64,000 bases of DNA. Origin: Azohydromonas caseinilytica. Lineage in GTDB: Bacteria > Pseudomonadota > Gammaproteobacteria > Burkholderiales > Burkholderiaceae_C. The position numbers were made by a program, and so were the translations under genes. The stretch is taken from contig NZ_JABBFW010000001.1 of NCBI RefSeq assembly GCF_012927045.1, positions 558,001 through 622,000 on the forward strand. Reading direction: 5' to 3'. Below the pieces are notes generated by a model. It saw only the letters and a program-made list of their open reading frames with translations. It did no database searches and was not told the origin of the DNA. Shown one piece after another: positions 41,077 to 52,425 of the stretch. Position 1 is the stretch's first letter; every line of letters starts with the position of its first letter.

Positions 41077-43051
41077 CGTGATCCACCCCGGCAGCGGCCG
41101 TCATCTTGAAATCTTTCCAGCTGCCCTTGCGCAGGTGCACCAGCAACAGCGAGATGGCCGCCGGGGTGATACCCGAGATGCGAGACGCCTGCCCCAGCGT
41201 CGCCGGCCGATGCTTGGCCAACTTTTGCCGTACCTCGAAGGACAGCGCCGTGATCTCCGCATAATCCAGATCCTCGGGCAGCGGCAGCTTCTCGTACTGC
41301 GCCGCGCGCTGCACCTCCTCCTGCTGCTTGTCGATGTAGCCGGCGTACTTGACGCCGATCTCGACCTGCTCGATCACGGCATCGGCCAGTTCCACGCCCC
41401 ATTCGGCGCGCAGTGTTTCACGTGAAACAGAGGCATCTTCACTGGCCCGGGCCTGCTTCACCAGCGCATCCGCCGCCACCACCTTGTCCCAATCCACCCC
41501 GGGCCGGCGCAGCAGGTCGATCAGCGGGTACTCGCGCTCGATGGCCTTTCCAAGCAACGCCTCGGCTTGCTCCGCCGCCAGCCAGCGAGGATGGACCCAG
41601 CTTTGGCGCAGGCGCTGTGTTTCACGTGAAACAGCATCGCGCTTGCGGTTGAAAGCCTCCCATCGCTCATCGTCCACCAGCCCCAGGCGCCGTCCGTCCT
41701 CGGTCAAGCGCAGATCGGCATTGTCCTCACGCAGTTGCAGCCGGAATTCGGCGCGGCTGGTGAACATACGGTAGGGCTCGCTCACGCCGCGCATGATGAG
41801 GTCGTCCACCAGCACACCCAGGTAAGCCTGGTCCCGGCCCGGCAGCCAGGGCGCCTCGCCCTTGGCCTGCAGCGCCGCGTTGAGGCCGGCGAACAGCCCT
41901 TGCGCTGCCGCTTCCTCATAGCCCGTGGTGCCGTTGATCTGGCCGGCAAAGAACAAGCCCTTGATGGCCCGCGTTTCGAAACCGGCCGACAGCTCGCGCG
42001 GATCGAAGTAGTCGTACTCGATGGCGTAGCCCGGGCGCAGGATGTGTGCGTTCTCCAGCCCCGGCATGGAACGCACAGCGGCGAGCTGGATGTCGAAGGG
42101 CAGCGAAGTCGAAATGCCGTTGGGATAGAACTCGTGCGTGGTCAGCCCCTCGGGCTCCAGGAAGATCTGGTGTGAGTCCTTGTCCGCGAAGCGGTTGATC
42201 TTGTCCTCGATGCTGGGGCAATAGCGCGGGCCGACGCCTTCAATCACCCCGGTGAACATCGGGCTGCGGTCGAAGCCGCTGCGGATGATCTCGTGCGTGC
42301 GTGCGTTGGTGTGCGTGATCCAGCAGGGCAGCTGCTGGGGGTGCTGCGAGGCATGCCCCATGAAGCTGAACACCGGCATCGGGTCCAGGTCACCGGGCTG
42401 CTCGGTGAGCCTGGTGAAGTCGATGCTGCGCCCGTCGATGCGCGGCGGCGTGCCGGTCTTGAGCCGGCCTTGCGGCAGCTTGAGTTCCTTGAGCCGCGCC
42501 GACAGGCTCACCGCCGGTGGGTCGCCGGCGCGGCCGGCGCTGTAGTTGTGCAGGCCGACATGCACCTTGCCGTCCAGAAAGGTGCCGGCCGTCAGCACCA
42601 CGGTGCGGGCGCGGAAGCGCAGGCCGATCTGCGTCACGGCACCGACCACGCGGTCGCCCTCCACCATCAGGTCGTCCACCGCCTGCTGGAACAGCCACAG
42701 GTTGGGCTGGTTCTCCAGGCGGCGTCGGATGGCGGCCTTGTAGAGGATGCGGTCGGCCTGCGCGCGCGTAGCGCGCACGGCCGGCCCTTTGCTGGCATTG
42801 AGGATGCGGAACTGGATGCCGGCCTCGTCGGTGGCGGCGGCCATGGCCCCGCCCAGGGCATCCACCTCCTTGACCAGATGGCCCTTGCCGATCCCGCCGA
42901 TCGACGGGTTGCAGCTCATCTGGCCGAGCGTTTCGATGTTGTGGGTCAGCAGCAGCGTGCGGCAGCCCATGCGGGCCGCAGCCAGCGCCGCTTCGGTCCC
43001 GGCATGGCCACCGCCAACGACGATGACCTCAAATTCCTGGGGGTGCAGCAC
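41063..43051 (-). CDS. mnmG: tRNA uridine-5-carboxymethylaminomethyl synthase subunit MnmG
   Basis: FAD enzyme (GidA) that with MnmE modifies U34 of tRNA. The 662-residue protein starts [23 protein letters not shown] and has [81 protein letters not shown] and [14 protein letters not shown]. Two perfect parS sites (41414, 41618) are embedded in its coding sequence. Cotranscribed with rsmG. Confidence 0.97.
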   Translation of the reverse strand: MLHPQEFEVIVVGGGHAGTEAALAAARMGCRTLLLTHNIETLGQMSCNPSIGGIGKGHLVKEVDALGGAMAAATDEAGIQFRILNASKGPAVRATRAQADRILYKAAIRRRLENQPNLWLFQQAVDDLMVEGDRVVGAVTQIGLRFRARTVVLTAGTFLDGKVHVGLHNYSAGRAGDPPAVSLSARLKELKLPQGRLKTGTPPRIDGRSIDFTRLTEQPGDLDPMPVFSFMGHASQHPQQLPCWITHTNARTHEIIRSGFDRSPMFTGVIEGVGPRYCPSIEDKINRFADKDSHQIFLEPEGLTTHEFYPNGISTSLPFDIQLAAVRSMPGLENAHILRPGYAIEYDYFDPRELSAGFETRAIKGLFFAGQINGTTGYEEAAAQGLFAGLNAALQAKGEAPWLPGRDQAYLGVLVDDLIMRGVSEPYRMFTSRAEFRLQLREDNADLRLTEDGRRLGLVDDERWEAFNRKRDAVSRETQRLRQSWVHPRWLAAEQAEALLGKAIEREYPLIDLLRRPGVDWDKVVAADALVKQARASEDASVSRETLRAEWGVELADAVIEQVEIGVKYAGYIDKQQEEVQRAAQYEKLPLPEDLDYAEITALSFEVRQKLAKHRPATLGQASRISGITPAAISLLLVHLRKGSWKDFKMTAAAGVDHDAAA
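41414..41429. other. parS: parS site 1 inside mnmG
   Basis: TGTTTCACGTGAAACA, a perfect match to the ParB-binding consensus and a perfect 16-bp palindrome, within mnmG codons and about 4.1 kb from parB. Confidence 0.9.
41618..41633. other. parS: parS site 2 inside mnmG
   Basis: Second perfect TGTTTCACGTGAAACA, 204 bp from the first. Both are in the same reading frame of mnmG, since 204 is a multiple of 3, and each therefore encodes the same short peptide. Confidence 0.9.
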
Positions 43052-43105
43052 GGCGCGCGCACCGCCGCTGGCGCGGCGGCGTCCTGAAGTGGCGAACCCG
43101 CAATT

Positions 43106-43312
43106 TTAAGGTTGCGGGGCCACAGCCCCTTGCGCGGGGGCTTCACCGAAGCGCCGCGTCCAGGCGCGGTCGAAAAAGTAGTGCGCCACCATGTTCACCA
43201 CCGGCTCCACCACCGTCACTGCCCCGGCCACGCTCACGCTGCCCGACAGGGCGTAGCTCACGCCAAAGGCCGTGCACACATGCATCGCACCGAACGCCAC
43301 CGTCTTGGCCAT
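43106..43312 (-). CDS. DUF2061-type small membrane protein
   Basis: A 68-residue protein with the DUF2061 pattern: KTVAFGAMHVCTAFGVSYALSG, then VAGAVTVVEPVVNMVAHYFFDRAW. Two short membrane segments are expected. Function is unknown. The ATG at 43312 gives the family N-terminus MAKTV. It lies 54 bp upstream of mnmG on the same strand and may be transcribed with it. Confidence 0.8.
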   Translation of the reverse strand: MAKTVAFGAMHVCTAFGVSYALSGSVSVAGAVTVVEPVVNMVAHYFFDRAWTRRFGEAPAQGAVAPQP

Positions 43313-43460
43313 GTCGTTCTCCGCCAGATGAGAATGATTCCTGACTGCATGGTGCCGGTGCATGGCTGTTCACGCCAATCGATTGGCGCAATGGCGACCA
43401 TCGACTGTTCCTCAGAGCGCAGTGGCCACGCGGCCGGAGAGCTGCCACGCCGCCTGCGGA

Positions 43461-44348
43461 TCAGGCCGATGCCGGTTGCCGCGCCGAGGCACGGCGCCGC
43501 TGCCAGCGCTGCGACAGCGCGATCACGCCGGCCACCAGCGCCAGCAGCGCCGCGCTGCCCAGCGCCGCGCGCCGCCGCACCGCGGCCTGCTCCGCCTGCA
43601 CGCCGCGCAGCGCACTGGCCTCATCCACGGCGGCCAGCGCCAGCAGCGGCGTGGACCCGGCCCGCTGCCAGCCCAGGATGCGCCGCCCTTCCTCGGACGG
43701 CCAGCTCTGGGTCACCACTTCGCCGGCACGCGGTGCGCGCTCGAACAGTGGCGCCACCGGGAACGGCAACGGTTCCACCAGCCCGTCGCTGCGCGCCACG
43801 GCCACGCTGTCGGCGCGTGCCAGCAGCAGCAGGTCGCCGCGGGAAGGCTGCAGCCGCCGCAGCAGCCCGGTGAGGTAGCTGGGTGAGAGCGTCAGCAGCA
43901 CCTGCCCTTGCCCGGGCAGGGGGCGCACGAAGCTCACCGCACCGGCCACCGGCTGCCGTGCCGGCGCCCCGATGGACAGCCCCGGGCCCGGCGCCGGCAG
44001 CCCGTCGATCACCACGCGCGCCACGCTGCCATCCACGGACTGCAGCCGGCCCTTGCCATCGAGCACGCCCAACTGCAGCACCGCACCCGGCGGATAGGGC
44101 AAAGGCGGCAGCGGCTGGCGCTCCTGCCATTGAGCACCCACCGTCGAGAGCACGAAGTCGGCCGACTGCAGCAGGGTCTCGGCCTGCAGGGCCAGCGTGT
44201 CGGCCAGATGCACGGCGCGGGCCGCGGCATTGGCCAACGCGCGCTCGCGCGCCTGCTCCTGCGTGTGCAGCAGTTGGGTCCAGTACGCGCCGCACGCCAG
44301 CACGGCGGCAGCGGGCAGGGACCAGGAGAGCAGGCGGGGGGCTTGCAT
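43461..44348 (-). CDS. Sensor-like membrane protein without output domain
   Basis: A 295-residue protein with an N-terminal membrane helix (LLSWSLPAAAVLACGAYW), a periplasmic domain of about 230 residues and a second helix (ALGSAALLALVAGVIAL) near the end. A short basic tail follows it. The extracellular part (AVHLADTLALQAETLLQSADFVLSTVGAQWQ; ILGWQRAGSTPLLALAAVDE, both in pieces) resembles the PDC/Cache sensors that normally precede GGDEF, kinase or chemotaxis domains. Here the chain stops 20 residues after the second helix. It could be a remnant, or a sensor acting through a partner. Start at 44348. Confidence 0.6.
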   Translation of the reverse strand: MQAPRLLSWSLPAAAVLACGAYWTQLLHTQEQARERALANAAARAVHLADTLALQAETLLQSADFVLSTVGAQWQERQPLPPLPYPPGAVLQLGVLDGKGRLQSVDGSVARVVIDGLPAPGPGLSIGAPARQPVAGAVSFVRPLPGQGQVLLTLSPSYLTGLLRRLQPSRGDLLLLARADSVAVARSDGLVEPLPFPVAPLFERAPRAGEVVTQSWPSEEGRRILGWQRAGSTPLLALAAVDEASALRGVQAEQAAVRRRAALGSAALLALVAGVIALSQRWQRRRASARQPASA

Positions 44349-44534
44349 CGGAAGAAGACAGAAAGGCGACCAAAGCCGCGGTGCGCAAGAAGCGGCCGGG
44401 AAGCCGCAATAGGGATGCAACGATGCTGCCAGCGCAGCATTGTCCCAAGCTGACAAGCTGCCTCCTGACAGGGCCAAGCTTGGCGCAGCACAATGAGCGG
44501 TTGGCCTGCATGGCGGGCACGTTCCCGCTTTTTC

Positions 44535-44792
44535 ATGGACTGTCGCCCCGGCTGCGGTGCCTGCTGCACCGCTCCCTCCATTTCCAGCCCCATTCCCGGC
44601 ATGCCGCGCGGCAAGCCGGCCGGCGTGCGCTGCGTACAACTGGACGACGACGAGCGCTGCAGGATCTTCGGCCATCCCGAGCGCCCCGCCGTGTGCGGCT
44701 CGCTGCAGCCGGACGAGATGATGTGCGGCGACAGCCGCGAGCAGGCCCTGCGCTGGCTGGGCTGGATGGAGCGGCAGACGCAGCCGGACTGA
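44535..44792 (+). CDS. YkgJ family cysteine-cluster protein
   Basis: A protein of about 85 residues with the CxxxCGxCC-like start [11 protein letters not shown] and further paired cysteines ([23 protein letters not shown]), the metal- or Fe-S-binding signature of the YkgJ/UPF0153 family. The family is thought to bind zinc or iron, but no activity is known. The start at ATG 44535 is chosen to place the Cys cluster at the N-terminus; ATG 44493 would add 14 residues. Divergent from the sensor-like gene. Confidence 0.85.
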   Translation: MDCRPGCGACCTAPSISSPIPGMPRGKPAGVRCVQLDDDERCRIFGHPERPAVCGSLQPDEMMCGDSREQALRWLGWMERQTQPD

Positions 44793-44870
44793 GCCGGCGT
44801 CAGGGTCGCCTGCATGCCTGCGCGACAGCGGCTATCGTGAGCGCCCCTTCCCCGCCAGAAAGGATGCCCG

Positions 44871-45485
44871 ATGAAGCTTTACTACAGTCCCGGAGCCTGC
44901 TCGTTGAGCCCGCACATCGTGCTGCACGAAGCCGGCCTGCCCTGCGAGCTGGTGCTTGCCAGCACCAAGACCAAGAAGCTGGAGGACGGCACCGACTTCT
45001 ACGCCATCAATCCCAAGGGCTCCGTACCGGTGCTGGAGCTCGATGACGGCCAGCGCCTCACCGAAGGCCCGGCCGTCGTGCAGTACCTGGCCGACCTGGT
45101 GCCCGAGCGTCGGCTCGCCCCGCCGGCCGGCACCCTGGAGCGCTACCGGTTGATGGAGTGGCTGAACTTCATCACCAGCGAGCTGCACAAGAGCTTCAGC
45201 GTCTTCTTCACGCCGGGCATGCCCGAGGACGCCAAGACGCTGTTCCGCGACAAGCTGCGCCAGAAGCTGCAGTGGGTGGACGGCCAGCTCGCGGGCAAGT
45301 CATTCCTGCTGGGCGAGGACTTCAGCGTGGCCGACGCCTACCTGTTCACCGTGGCGCGCTGGGCCGACGCCACGCAGGTGGACATCGCCGGCCTGGCGAA
45401 CCTGCAGGCTTTTCGCGAGCGCGTGTCGGCGCGTCCCAGCGCGCAGGCGGCGATGAAGCATGAGGGCTTGATCAAGCAAGCATGA
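44871..45485 (+). CDS. gstA: Glutathione S-transferase, beta class (GstA)
   Basis: A 204-residue detoxification enzyme conjugating glutathione to electrophiles. The N-terminal thioredoxin fold begins KLYYSPGACSLSPHIVL, where Cys10 is the beta-class catalytic cysteine. INPKGSVPVLELDDG supplies the cis-proline and LTEGPAVVQYLADL the Glu-Ser/Gly region. The helical domain has the N-capping box FSVADAYLF. ATG at 44871 with an AGAAAGGA site. Convergent with the yej operon. Confidence 0.93.
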   Translation: MKLYYSPGACSLSPHIVLHEAGLPCELVLASTKTKKLEDGTDFYAINPKGSVPVLELDDGQRLTEGPAVVQYLADLVPERRLAPPAGTLERYRLMEWLNFITSELHKSFSVFFTPGMPEDAKTLFRDKLRQKLQWVDGQLAGKSFLLGEDFSVADAYLFTVARWADATQVDIAGLANLQAFRERVSARPSAQAAMKHEGLIKQA

Positions 45486-45487
45486 GG

Positions 45488-45517
45488 AGCGGCGCGGGCG
45501 CATCCGCCCGCCGCTTT
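45488..45517 (+). terminator. Probable gstA terminator hairpin
   Basis: AGCGGCG...GGGCG and CGCCC...GCCGCT form a GC-rich stem with a small bulge and a CATC loop, followed by TTT, 2 bases after the gstA stop and just before the convergent yejF stop. The T-run is short, so efficiency is uncertain. Confidence 0.45.
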
Positions 45518-45521
45518 GCGC

Positions 45522-47146
<1,625 letters not shown>

Positions 47147-47150
<4 letters not shown>

Positions 47151-48325
47151 GACTTGCGCGTGTCGAAGGCGTCGCGCAGCGCGTCGCCGATGAAGGTCAG
47201 CAGCAGCATCGTCACCACCAGCAGGGCGAAGGTCGGGACGATGATCCACCAGGCGTCGAGGTTGGCCTTGCCCTGGTTGAGCAGCTCGCCCAGCGAGGGC
47301 ACCGTGGGCGGCACGCCCAGGCCCAAGAAGTCCAGCGAGGTCAGCGACAGGATCGCCGCGCTCATGCGGAAGGGTAAAAAGGTGATCACCGGCGTGAGCG
47401 AGTTGGGCAGCACGTGGCGGAAGATGATCTGCCGGTTGCTCAGGCCCAGCGCCCGCGCCGCCTTGACGTAGTCCAGCGCGCGGTTGCGCAGGAACTCCGC
47501 GCGCACGTAGTCCGACAGCCCCATCCAGCCCCACAGCGACAGCAGGATCAGCAGCAGCAGCAGCGAGGGCTCGAAGATGGACGCGAAGATGATCAGCAGG
47601 TAAAGCTCCGGCACCGCGCCCCAGACCTCGATGACGCGCTGCAGCGTCAGGTCCAGCTTGCCGCCGAAGTAGCCCTGCAGCGCGCCGGCCAGCACGCCCA
47701 GCAGCGTGCCCACGGCGGTGAGCGCCAGCGCGAACCAGATGCTCACGCGAAAGCCGTAGAGCAGCCGCGCCAGCATGTCGCGCCCCTGGCTGTCGGTGCC
47801 CAGCCAATTGCGTGCCCCCGGCGGCGCCGGGTCGGGCTCCTTGGAGAAGTAGTCGGTGGAGACGGCGGAGTGCGGATTGAGCGTGGTCAGCCGCCAGTTG
47901 CCGGGCTGGTCGAACTGCGCGGCGATGAACGGGTCCTTCCAGTCGGTGGGCGTGGCGAAGTCGCCGCCCAGCGCCGTCTCCGGCGGGTTGCTGAACACGG
48001 GGAAGAACCACTGCCCCGCGTAGCGCGCCACCAGCGGGCGGTCGTTGCTCACCAGCTCCGCCAGCGTGGCGAACACCAGCATCGCGATGAACGCCCACAG
48101 CGAGACGTAGCCCAGCCGGTTGCGCTTGAAACGGGCCCAGGCGCGCTGGTTGGGCGAGCGGTACGCCGGGGCGGTTGCGGGCGCGACGGCCGTGTCGGCG
48201 GCCTCGCCCACGGGCGGCTGCACCAGCAGGTCCACGGGCCGGTCGCCGCCCTGCGCCGCCGCGGGCGTGGACGGGGTGGCGGGGCCGCGGTCGGAGACGC
48301 CGGGCACGATCGGTTGAGAGCTCAT
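47147..48325 (-). CDS. yejE: Peptide ABC importer permease YejE
   Basis: A 392-residue inner-membrane permease. After a Pro/Ala-rich cytoplasmic leader it has PNQRAWARFKRNRLGYVSL, typical of the DppC/YejE subgroup, a periplasmic insert (NPPETALGGDFATPTDWKDP) diagnostic of YejE, and about six helices. The EAA-like loop is DYVKAARALGLSNRQIIFRHVLPN. Overlaps yejF and lies 10 bp downstream of yejB. Confidence 0.94.
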
Positions 48326-48335
48326 GCCATGCGCC

Positions 48336-49373
48336 TCACTTGCCCACGCTGCCGAACTGCACGCGCGGATCGACCACCACGTACAGCAGGTCCGAGATCA
48401 GCTTCACCACCAGGCCGATCAGGGTGAAGAGGTAGAGCGAGCCCAGCACGACGGGATAGTCGCGCCGCACCACGGATTCATAGGCCAGCAGCCCCAGCCC
48501 GTCGAGCGAGAACAGCGTCTCGATCAGCACCGAGCCGGCGAAGAAGGCGCCGATGAAGGCCGCCGGGAAGCCCGTCACCAGCGGGATCAGCGCATTGCGG
48601 AAGATGTGCTTGTAGAGCACGCGCCGCTGCGACAGGCCCTTGGCGCGCGCCACCAGCACGTACTGCTTGCGCATCTCCTCGACGAAGGTGTTCTTGGTCA
48701 GCATGGTCATGACGGCGAAGCTGCCGATCACCAGGCAGATCAGCGGCAGCGTCAGGTGCCAGAGGTAATCGGCGATGCGCGCCGGCCAAGCCAGCTCCTC
48801 CCAGTTGTCGGAAGTGAGCCCGCGCAGCGGGAACCATTCGAAGAAGGTGCCGCCGGCAAACAGCACGATCAGCAGCACGCCCAGCACGAAGCCGGGAATG
48901 GCGTAGCCCACCAGCACCGCCATGGTCGTGACCACGTCGAAGCGCGTGCCTTCGCGCACCGCCTTGGCCACGCCCAGCGGGATCGACACCAGATAGGAGA
49001 TGAAGAAGGTCCACAGCCCCAGCGAGATCGACACCGGCAGCTTCTCCTTGATGAGCTGCCACACGTCCTTGTTCTGCAGGAAGCTCTTGCCCAGGTCGAA
49101 GCGCGCGAACTGGCCCAGCATCTCGACGTAGCGCACATGCGCGGGCTTGTCGAAGCCGTAGAGCTTCTTGAGCTCGGCGATCTGGCGCGCGTCGCTGTCG
49201 CGCCCGGCCTTGTAGGCGTCGCTGTCGCCGCCCTTCTGAGTGGCGCGCGCCTCGGCCATGAGCTGTTCCACCGGCCCACCGGGCACGAACTGGATGACGA
49301 TGAAGGTGATGGTCAGCGCCCCCAGCAGCGTGGGGATCATCAGCAGCAGTCGTTTGAGGATGTAGCCCAGCAT
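48336..49373 (-). CDS. yejB: Peptide ABC importer permease YejB
   Basis: A 345-residue DppB-type permease starting LGYILKRLLLMIPTLLGALTITFIV. It has the QFVPGGPVEQL motif, a YejB-type periplasmic insert with KKLYGFDKPAHVRYVEMLG, and the ATPase-contact loop LVARAKGLSQRRVLYKHIFRNALIP. The start codon directly follows the yejA stop, so translation is coupled. Confidence 0.95.
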   Translation of the reverse strand: MLGYILKRLLLMIPTLLGALTITFIVIQFVPGGPVEQLMAEARATQKGGDSDAYKAGRDSDARQIAELKKLYGFDKPAHVRYVEMLGQFARFDLGKSFLQNKDVWQLIKEKLPVSISLGLWTFFISYLVSIPLGVAKAVREGTRFDVVTTMAVLVGYAIPGFVLGVLLIVLFAGGTFFEWFPLRGLTSDNWEELAWPARIADYLWHLTLPLICLVIGSFAVMTMLTKNTFVEEMRKQYVLVARAKGLSQRRVLYKHIFRNALIPLVTGFPAAFIGAFFAGSVLIETLFSLDGLGLLAYESVVRRDYPVVLGSLYLFTLIGLVVKLISDLLYVVVDPRVQFGSVGK

Positions 49374-51341
49374 TCAGCGGCGCTCCTTGTTCCACCAGCA
49401 CATGATCGGCCACGCGGTGTGGTCGCCCGCGGTGTCGATGCTGAAGTACAGCGGCTGCTTGGGCGGGATGCCGAAGCGGTCCCAGTACGAGGCCCGCTCC
49501 GCCGAGACGTAGACGTCGGGCACCTGGTAGTGATTCCACATCACGATGCGGTCCATGGCGCGGCAGCAGTCGCGCAGCTCCGCCAGCGTCTTCACCTTGC
49601 CCATGACCGCCAGGATGTGGTCGATGGCCCGGCTCTTGATGCCGCGGAAGTTGTCGTTGCCCTTCTCGTCGGCGGCCTGCGAGCCGTAGCTGGTGATGTA
49701 GCCCGCGGCGTTGGGCAGCGAGAACTTGCCTTCGACGATGGTGATGATGTCGAAGTCGTAGTTCTCCAGCCGGTTGCGGTAGAGCGCGAAATCGACGTTG
49801 CGCTCCTTGAGCGTGATGCCCAGCTTCTCGCAGTTCTTCTGCCAGTCGGTGATGCGCCCGCCGGTCTCGCCGGGGTTGAGGTATTCCAGCTCCAGCGCCT
49901 GGCCCTGGGCGTTGCGCACCTTGCCGTCGGGCGCGAGCTTCCAGCCCGCCTGCTCCAGCAGGGCGCGCGCCTGGAGCAGGTGCCGGCGCAGGTCGGCCGC
50001 GCCGCCGGCGTTGCTGGGCGGGCGGTACGCGGGCCCGAACACCTCGGGCGGCAGCTCCCGGCGGTAGGGCTCCAGCAGCCGCAGCTCGCCCGGCGAGGGC
50101 AGGCCCTCGGCCGCGAACTCGGAGTTGTTGAACACGCTGTAGGCGCGCTTGAGCAGCCCGAAGCGGTTGAGGCGCTCGAAGTCGTAGGCCAGCCCCAGCG
50201 CCTGGCGCACGCGGCGGTCCTGCAGCAGCGGGCGCCGGGTGTTGAACTGGTGGCTCTGCAGGCCCTGGCCGGTGGCGGTCTCGAACGACTTCTTGACGAT
50301 GCGCCCGTCGTCCCACTTGGGCCCGCGGTGCTGGCGCACCCAGGCGCGCGAGCTGTACTCCTTGTAGATGTCGTACTCGCCGGTCTTGAAGGCCTCCAGC
50401 GCCACGGCGCCGTCCTTGTACATGCGGTAGACGACGCGCTCGAAGTTGAACCAGCCGCGGCGCGCGGGATGGTCCTTGGCCCAGTAGTCCGGGTTGCGCT
50501 TGAACTCGATGCGCCGGCCCATGTCCACCGCGCCGATGGTGTAGGGGCCGGTGGTGATGGGGTACTCGCCGATGATCTGGTCGAAGGGCTTGAGCTTGCC
50601 GTTCTCCAGGCCCCACTTGCGCGAGAACACCGGCAGCCCGCCGACCAGAAACAGCGTGTCGGTGCTGCGGTCCTTGATGCCGAAGCGCACCGTGCGCTCG
50701 TCCAGCACCGTCACCGGCCCCGCCGGCGCGTAGGCCTGCACCAGCGCCGGCGAGGCCTGCTTGCTGGTGAGCATGTCGAAGCTGTGCTTCACATCGGCCG
50801 CCGTCACCGGGTCGCCGTTGTAGAAGCGCGCCCTGGGGTGCAGCCGGAAGGTGATGCTGGACTTGTCCGGCGCCACCAGGAAACGCTCGGCCAGCAGCCC
50901 GTACATGGTCTGTGGCTCGTCGTCCGAGGCGGTGCACAGGCCCTCGAACATGAACAGCCCCACCCCTGCCGGCGCGTTGCCGCGGATGGTGAAGGGGTTG
51001 AACTTGTCGAAGCTGGTGCGTCGGTCGGGGTTGCGCAGCCGCAGCACGCCCCCCTTGGGTGCATCGGGGTTCACGTACTCGAAGTGCGTGAAGCTCTCGG
51101 GGTACTTGGGCTCGCCGAAGGCGGCCAGCGCATGCACCCAGCGCCCGCCCTCGGCGGCGGGGGCGGCATCCTCCGGCGCGGCCGGGGCCGGCGGGCCATT
51201 GGGCGCGGCGGGCGCCGCCTGGGCGCGGGACTGGGCGATGGCTGCCAGCGCCGGCCAGGCCGGCCACAGGCCCGAGGAAAGCAGCAGCGCCGCGGCACGG
51301 CGCCGGTCACGCCGCGGCGGCGCGGCAGGCTTGTTTGGCAT
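49374..51341 (-). CDS. yejA: Peptide ABC importer substrate-binding protein YejA
   Basis: A 655-residue family 5 extracellular solute-binding protein, first gene of yejABEF. An Arg-rich leader and hydrophobic run (AAALLLSSGLWPAWPALA) form the signal peptide; an Ala/Pro-rich linker follows. The mature domain has FTHFEYVNPDAPKGG, LRNPDRRTSFDKFNPF, GLLAERFLVAPDKSSITFRL and HQFNTRRPLLQDRRVRQALG, as in YejA. The start is uncertain: MPNKP at 51341 is given; an ATG at 51395 would lengthen the leader. terC is divergent. Confidence 0.93.
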   Translation of the reverse strand: MPNKPAAPPRRDRRRAAALLLSSGLWPAWPALAAIAQSRAQAAPAAPNGPPAPAAPEDAAPAAEGGRWVHALAAFGEPKYPESFTHFEYVNPDAPKGGVLRLRNPDRRTSFDKFNPFTIRGNAPAGVGLFMFEGLCTASDDEPQTMYGLLAERFLVAPDKSSITFRLHPRARFYNGDPVTAADVKHSFDMLTSKQASPALVQAYAPAGPVTVLDERTVRFGIKDRSTDTLFLVGGLPVFSRKWGLENGKLKPFDQIIGEYPITTGPYTIGAVDMGRRIEFKRNPDYWAKDHPARRGWFNFERVVYRMYKDGAVALEAFKTGEYDIYKEYSSRAWVRQHRGPKWDDGRIVKKSFETATGQGLQSHQFNTRRPLLQDRRVRQALGLAYDFERLNRFGLLKRAYSVFNNSEFAAEGLPSPGELRLLEPYRRELPPEVFGPAYRPPSNAGGAADLRRHLLQARALLEQAGWKLAPDGKVRNAQGQALELEYLNPGETGGRITDWQKNCEKLGITLKERNVDFALYRNRLENYDFDIITIVEGKFSLPNAAGYITSYGSQAADEKGNDNFRGIKSRAIDHILAVMGKVKTLAELRDCCRAMDRIVMWNHYQVPDVYVSAERASYWDRFGIPPKQPLYFSIDTAGDHTAWPIMCWWNKERR

Positions 51342-51553
51342 CGGTGTTAACAGGCGGACCCGCAGGTCCGGGGTTGGAAAAAGCGCGTCGATCATGCGCG
51401 AAATGGCGCCGGGGCGGCAACGCGGCCAAGCGGAACCCCGGCGCCGGCGTGCCGGTACGCGGCAGCCTGGAACGGCCACCCCGCAGGCGCCCTGAAACTC
51501 TTGGCCCGCAACCTGCTCCCACGACGACCACGACCCGCCACGAGGACCTGCTG

Positions 51554-52333
51554 ATGGAACTGCTTACCGACCCGCAAGCCTGGATTGCCTTCCTGACGCT
51601 CACCGCGCTGGAGCTGGTGCTGGGCATCGACAACATCATCTTCATCTCGATCCTGGTCGATAAGCTGCCGCGCGAGCGGCGCGAATTCGCCCGGCGCCTG
51701 GGCCTGTTCATGGCCATGTTCATGCGCATTGGGCTGCTGCTGCTGCTGGCGTGGATCGTGGGCCTGGTGGAGCCGCTGTTCACGGTGCTGGGCCAGGAGA
51801 TCTCGGGTCGCGACCTGATCCTGATCCTCGGCGGCCTGTTCCTGGTCTGGAAGAGCACCGGCGAGATCCACCAGTCGCTCGAAGGCGAGGAGGGCCACGA
51901 GTCCAAGAGCGTGGCCGCGAGCTTCGGCGCCGTGATCCTGCAGATCATGGTCATCGACCTGGTGTTCTCGCTGGACTCGATCATCACCGCCGTGGGCATG
52001 GTGGACGAGGTGGCGGTGATGATCGCCGCCGTCATCGCCTCGGTGGGGATGATGATGGTCTTCGCCGGCCCCATCGGCCGCTTCGTCTCCGACCACCCGA
52101 CCATCAAGATGCTGGCGCTGTCCTTCCTGGTGGCCGTGGGCGTGGTGCTGCTGGCCGAGGGCTTCGGCCACCACGTGCCCAAGGGCTACATCTACTTCGC
52201 GATGGCCTTCTCGCTGGTGGTGGAGATGCTCAACATCCGCCTGCGCAAGCGCGCCCTGCAGCCCGCGCACCTGCACTCGGCCTACGCGCCGGACGAGCCC
52301 GGCGCCAAGCCCACCACGCCGCCGGTGCGCTGA
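51554..52333 (+). CDS. TerC family membrane protein
   Basis: A 259-residue integral membrane protein of the TerC/Alx family with about seven helices. Two copies of an Asp-containing membrane motif are clear: LELVLGIDNIIFISILVDKLP and VIDLVFSLDSIITAVGM. Current work links the family to manganese export and metalation of exported proteins; tellurite resistance applies only to some. The ATG at 51554 follows GAGGACCTGCTG. Divergent from yejA, 212 bp. Confidence 0.92.
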   Translation: MELLTDPQAWIAFLTLTALELVLGIDNIIFISILVDKLPRERREFARRLGLFMAMFMRIGLLLLLAWIVGLVEPLFTVLGQEISGRDLILILGGLFLVWKSTGEIHQSLEGEEGHESKSVAASFGAVILQIMVIDLVFSLDSIITAVGMVDEVAVMIAAVIASVGMMMVFAGPIGRFVSDHPTIKMLALSFLVAVGVVLLAEGFGHHVPKGYIYFAMAFSLVVEMLNIRLRKRALQPAHLHSAYAPDEPGAKPTTPPVR

Positions 52334-52425
52334 TCGGCACGGCCGCCGCGCCCTGGACAGCCGCCATGGGCGCGGCGCACCATCGCGCGGCGGCATCCGT
52401 GCCGCGACCGCCAAGGAGGTTCGCG

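Noticed and set aside
47151-48098. An 858-residue reading of the yejF frame
   Set aside because: The part upstream of 47150 is antisense-like filler over yejE in another frame; the true YejF begins at the ATGA overlap.
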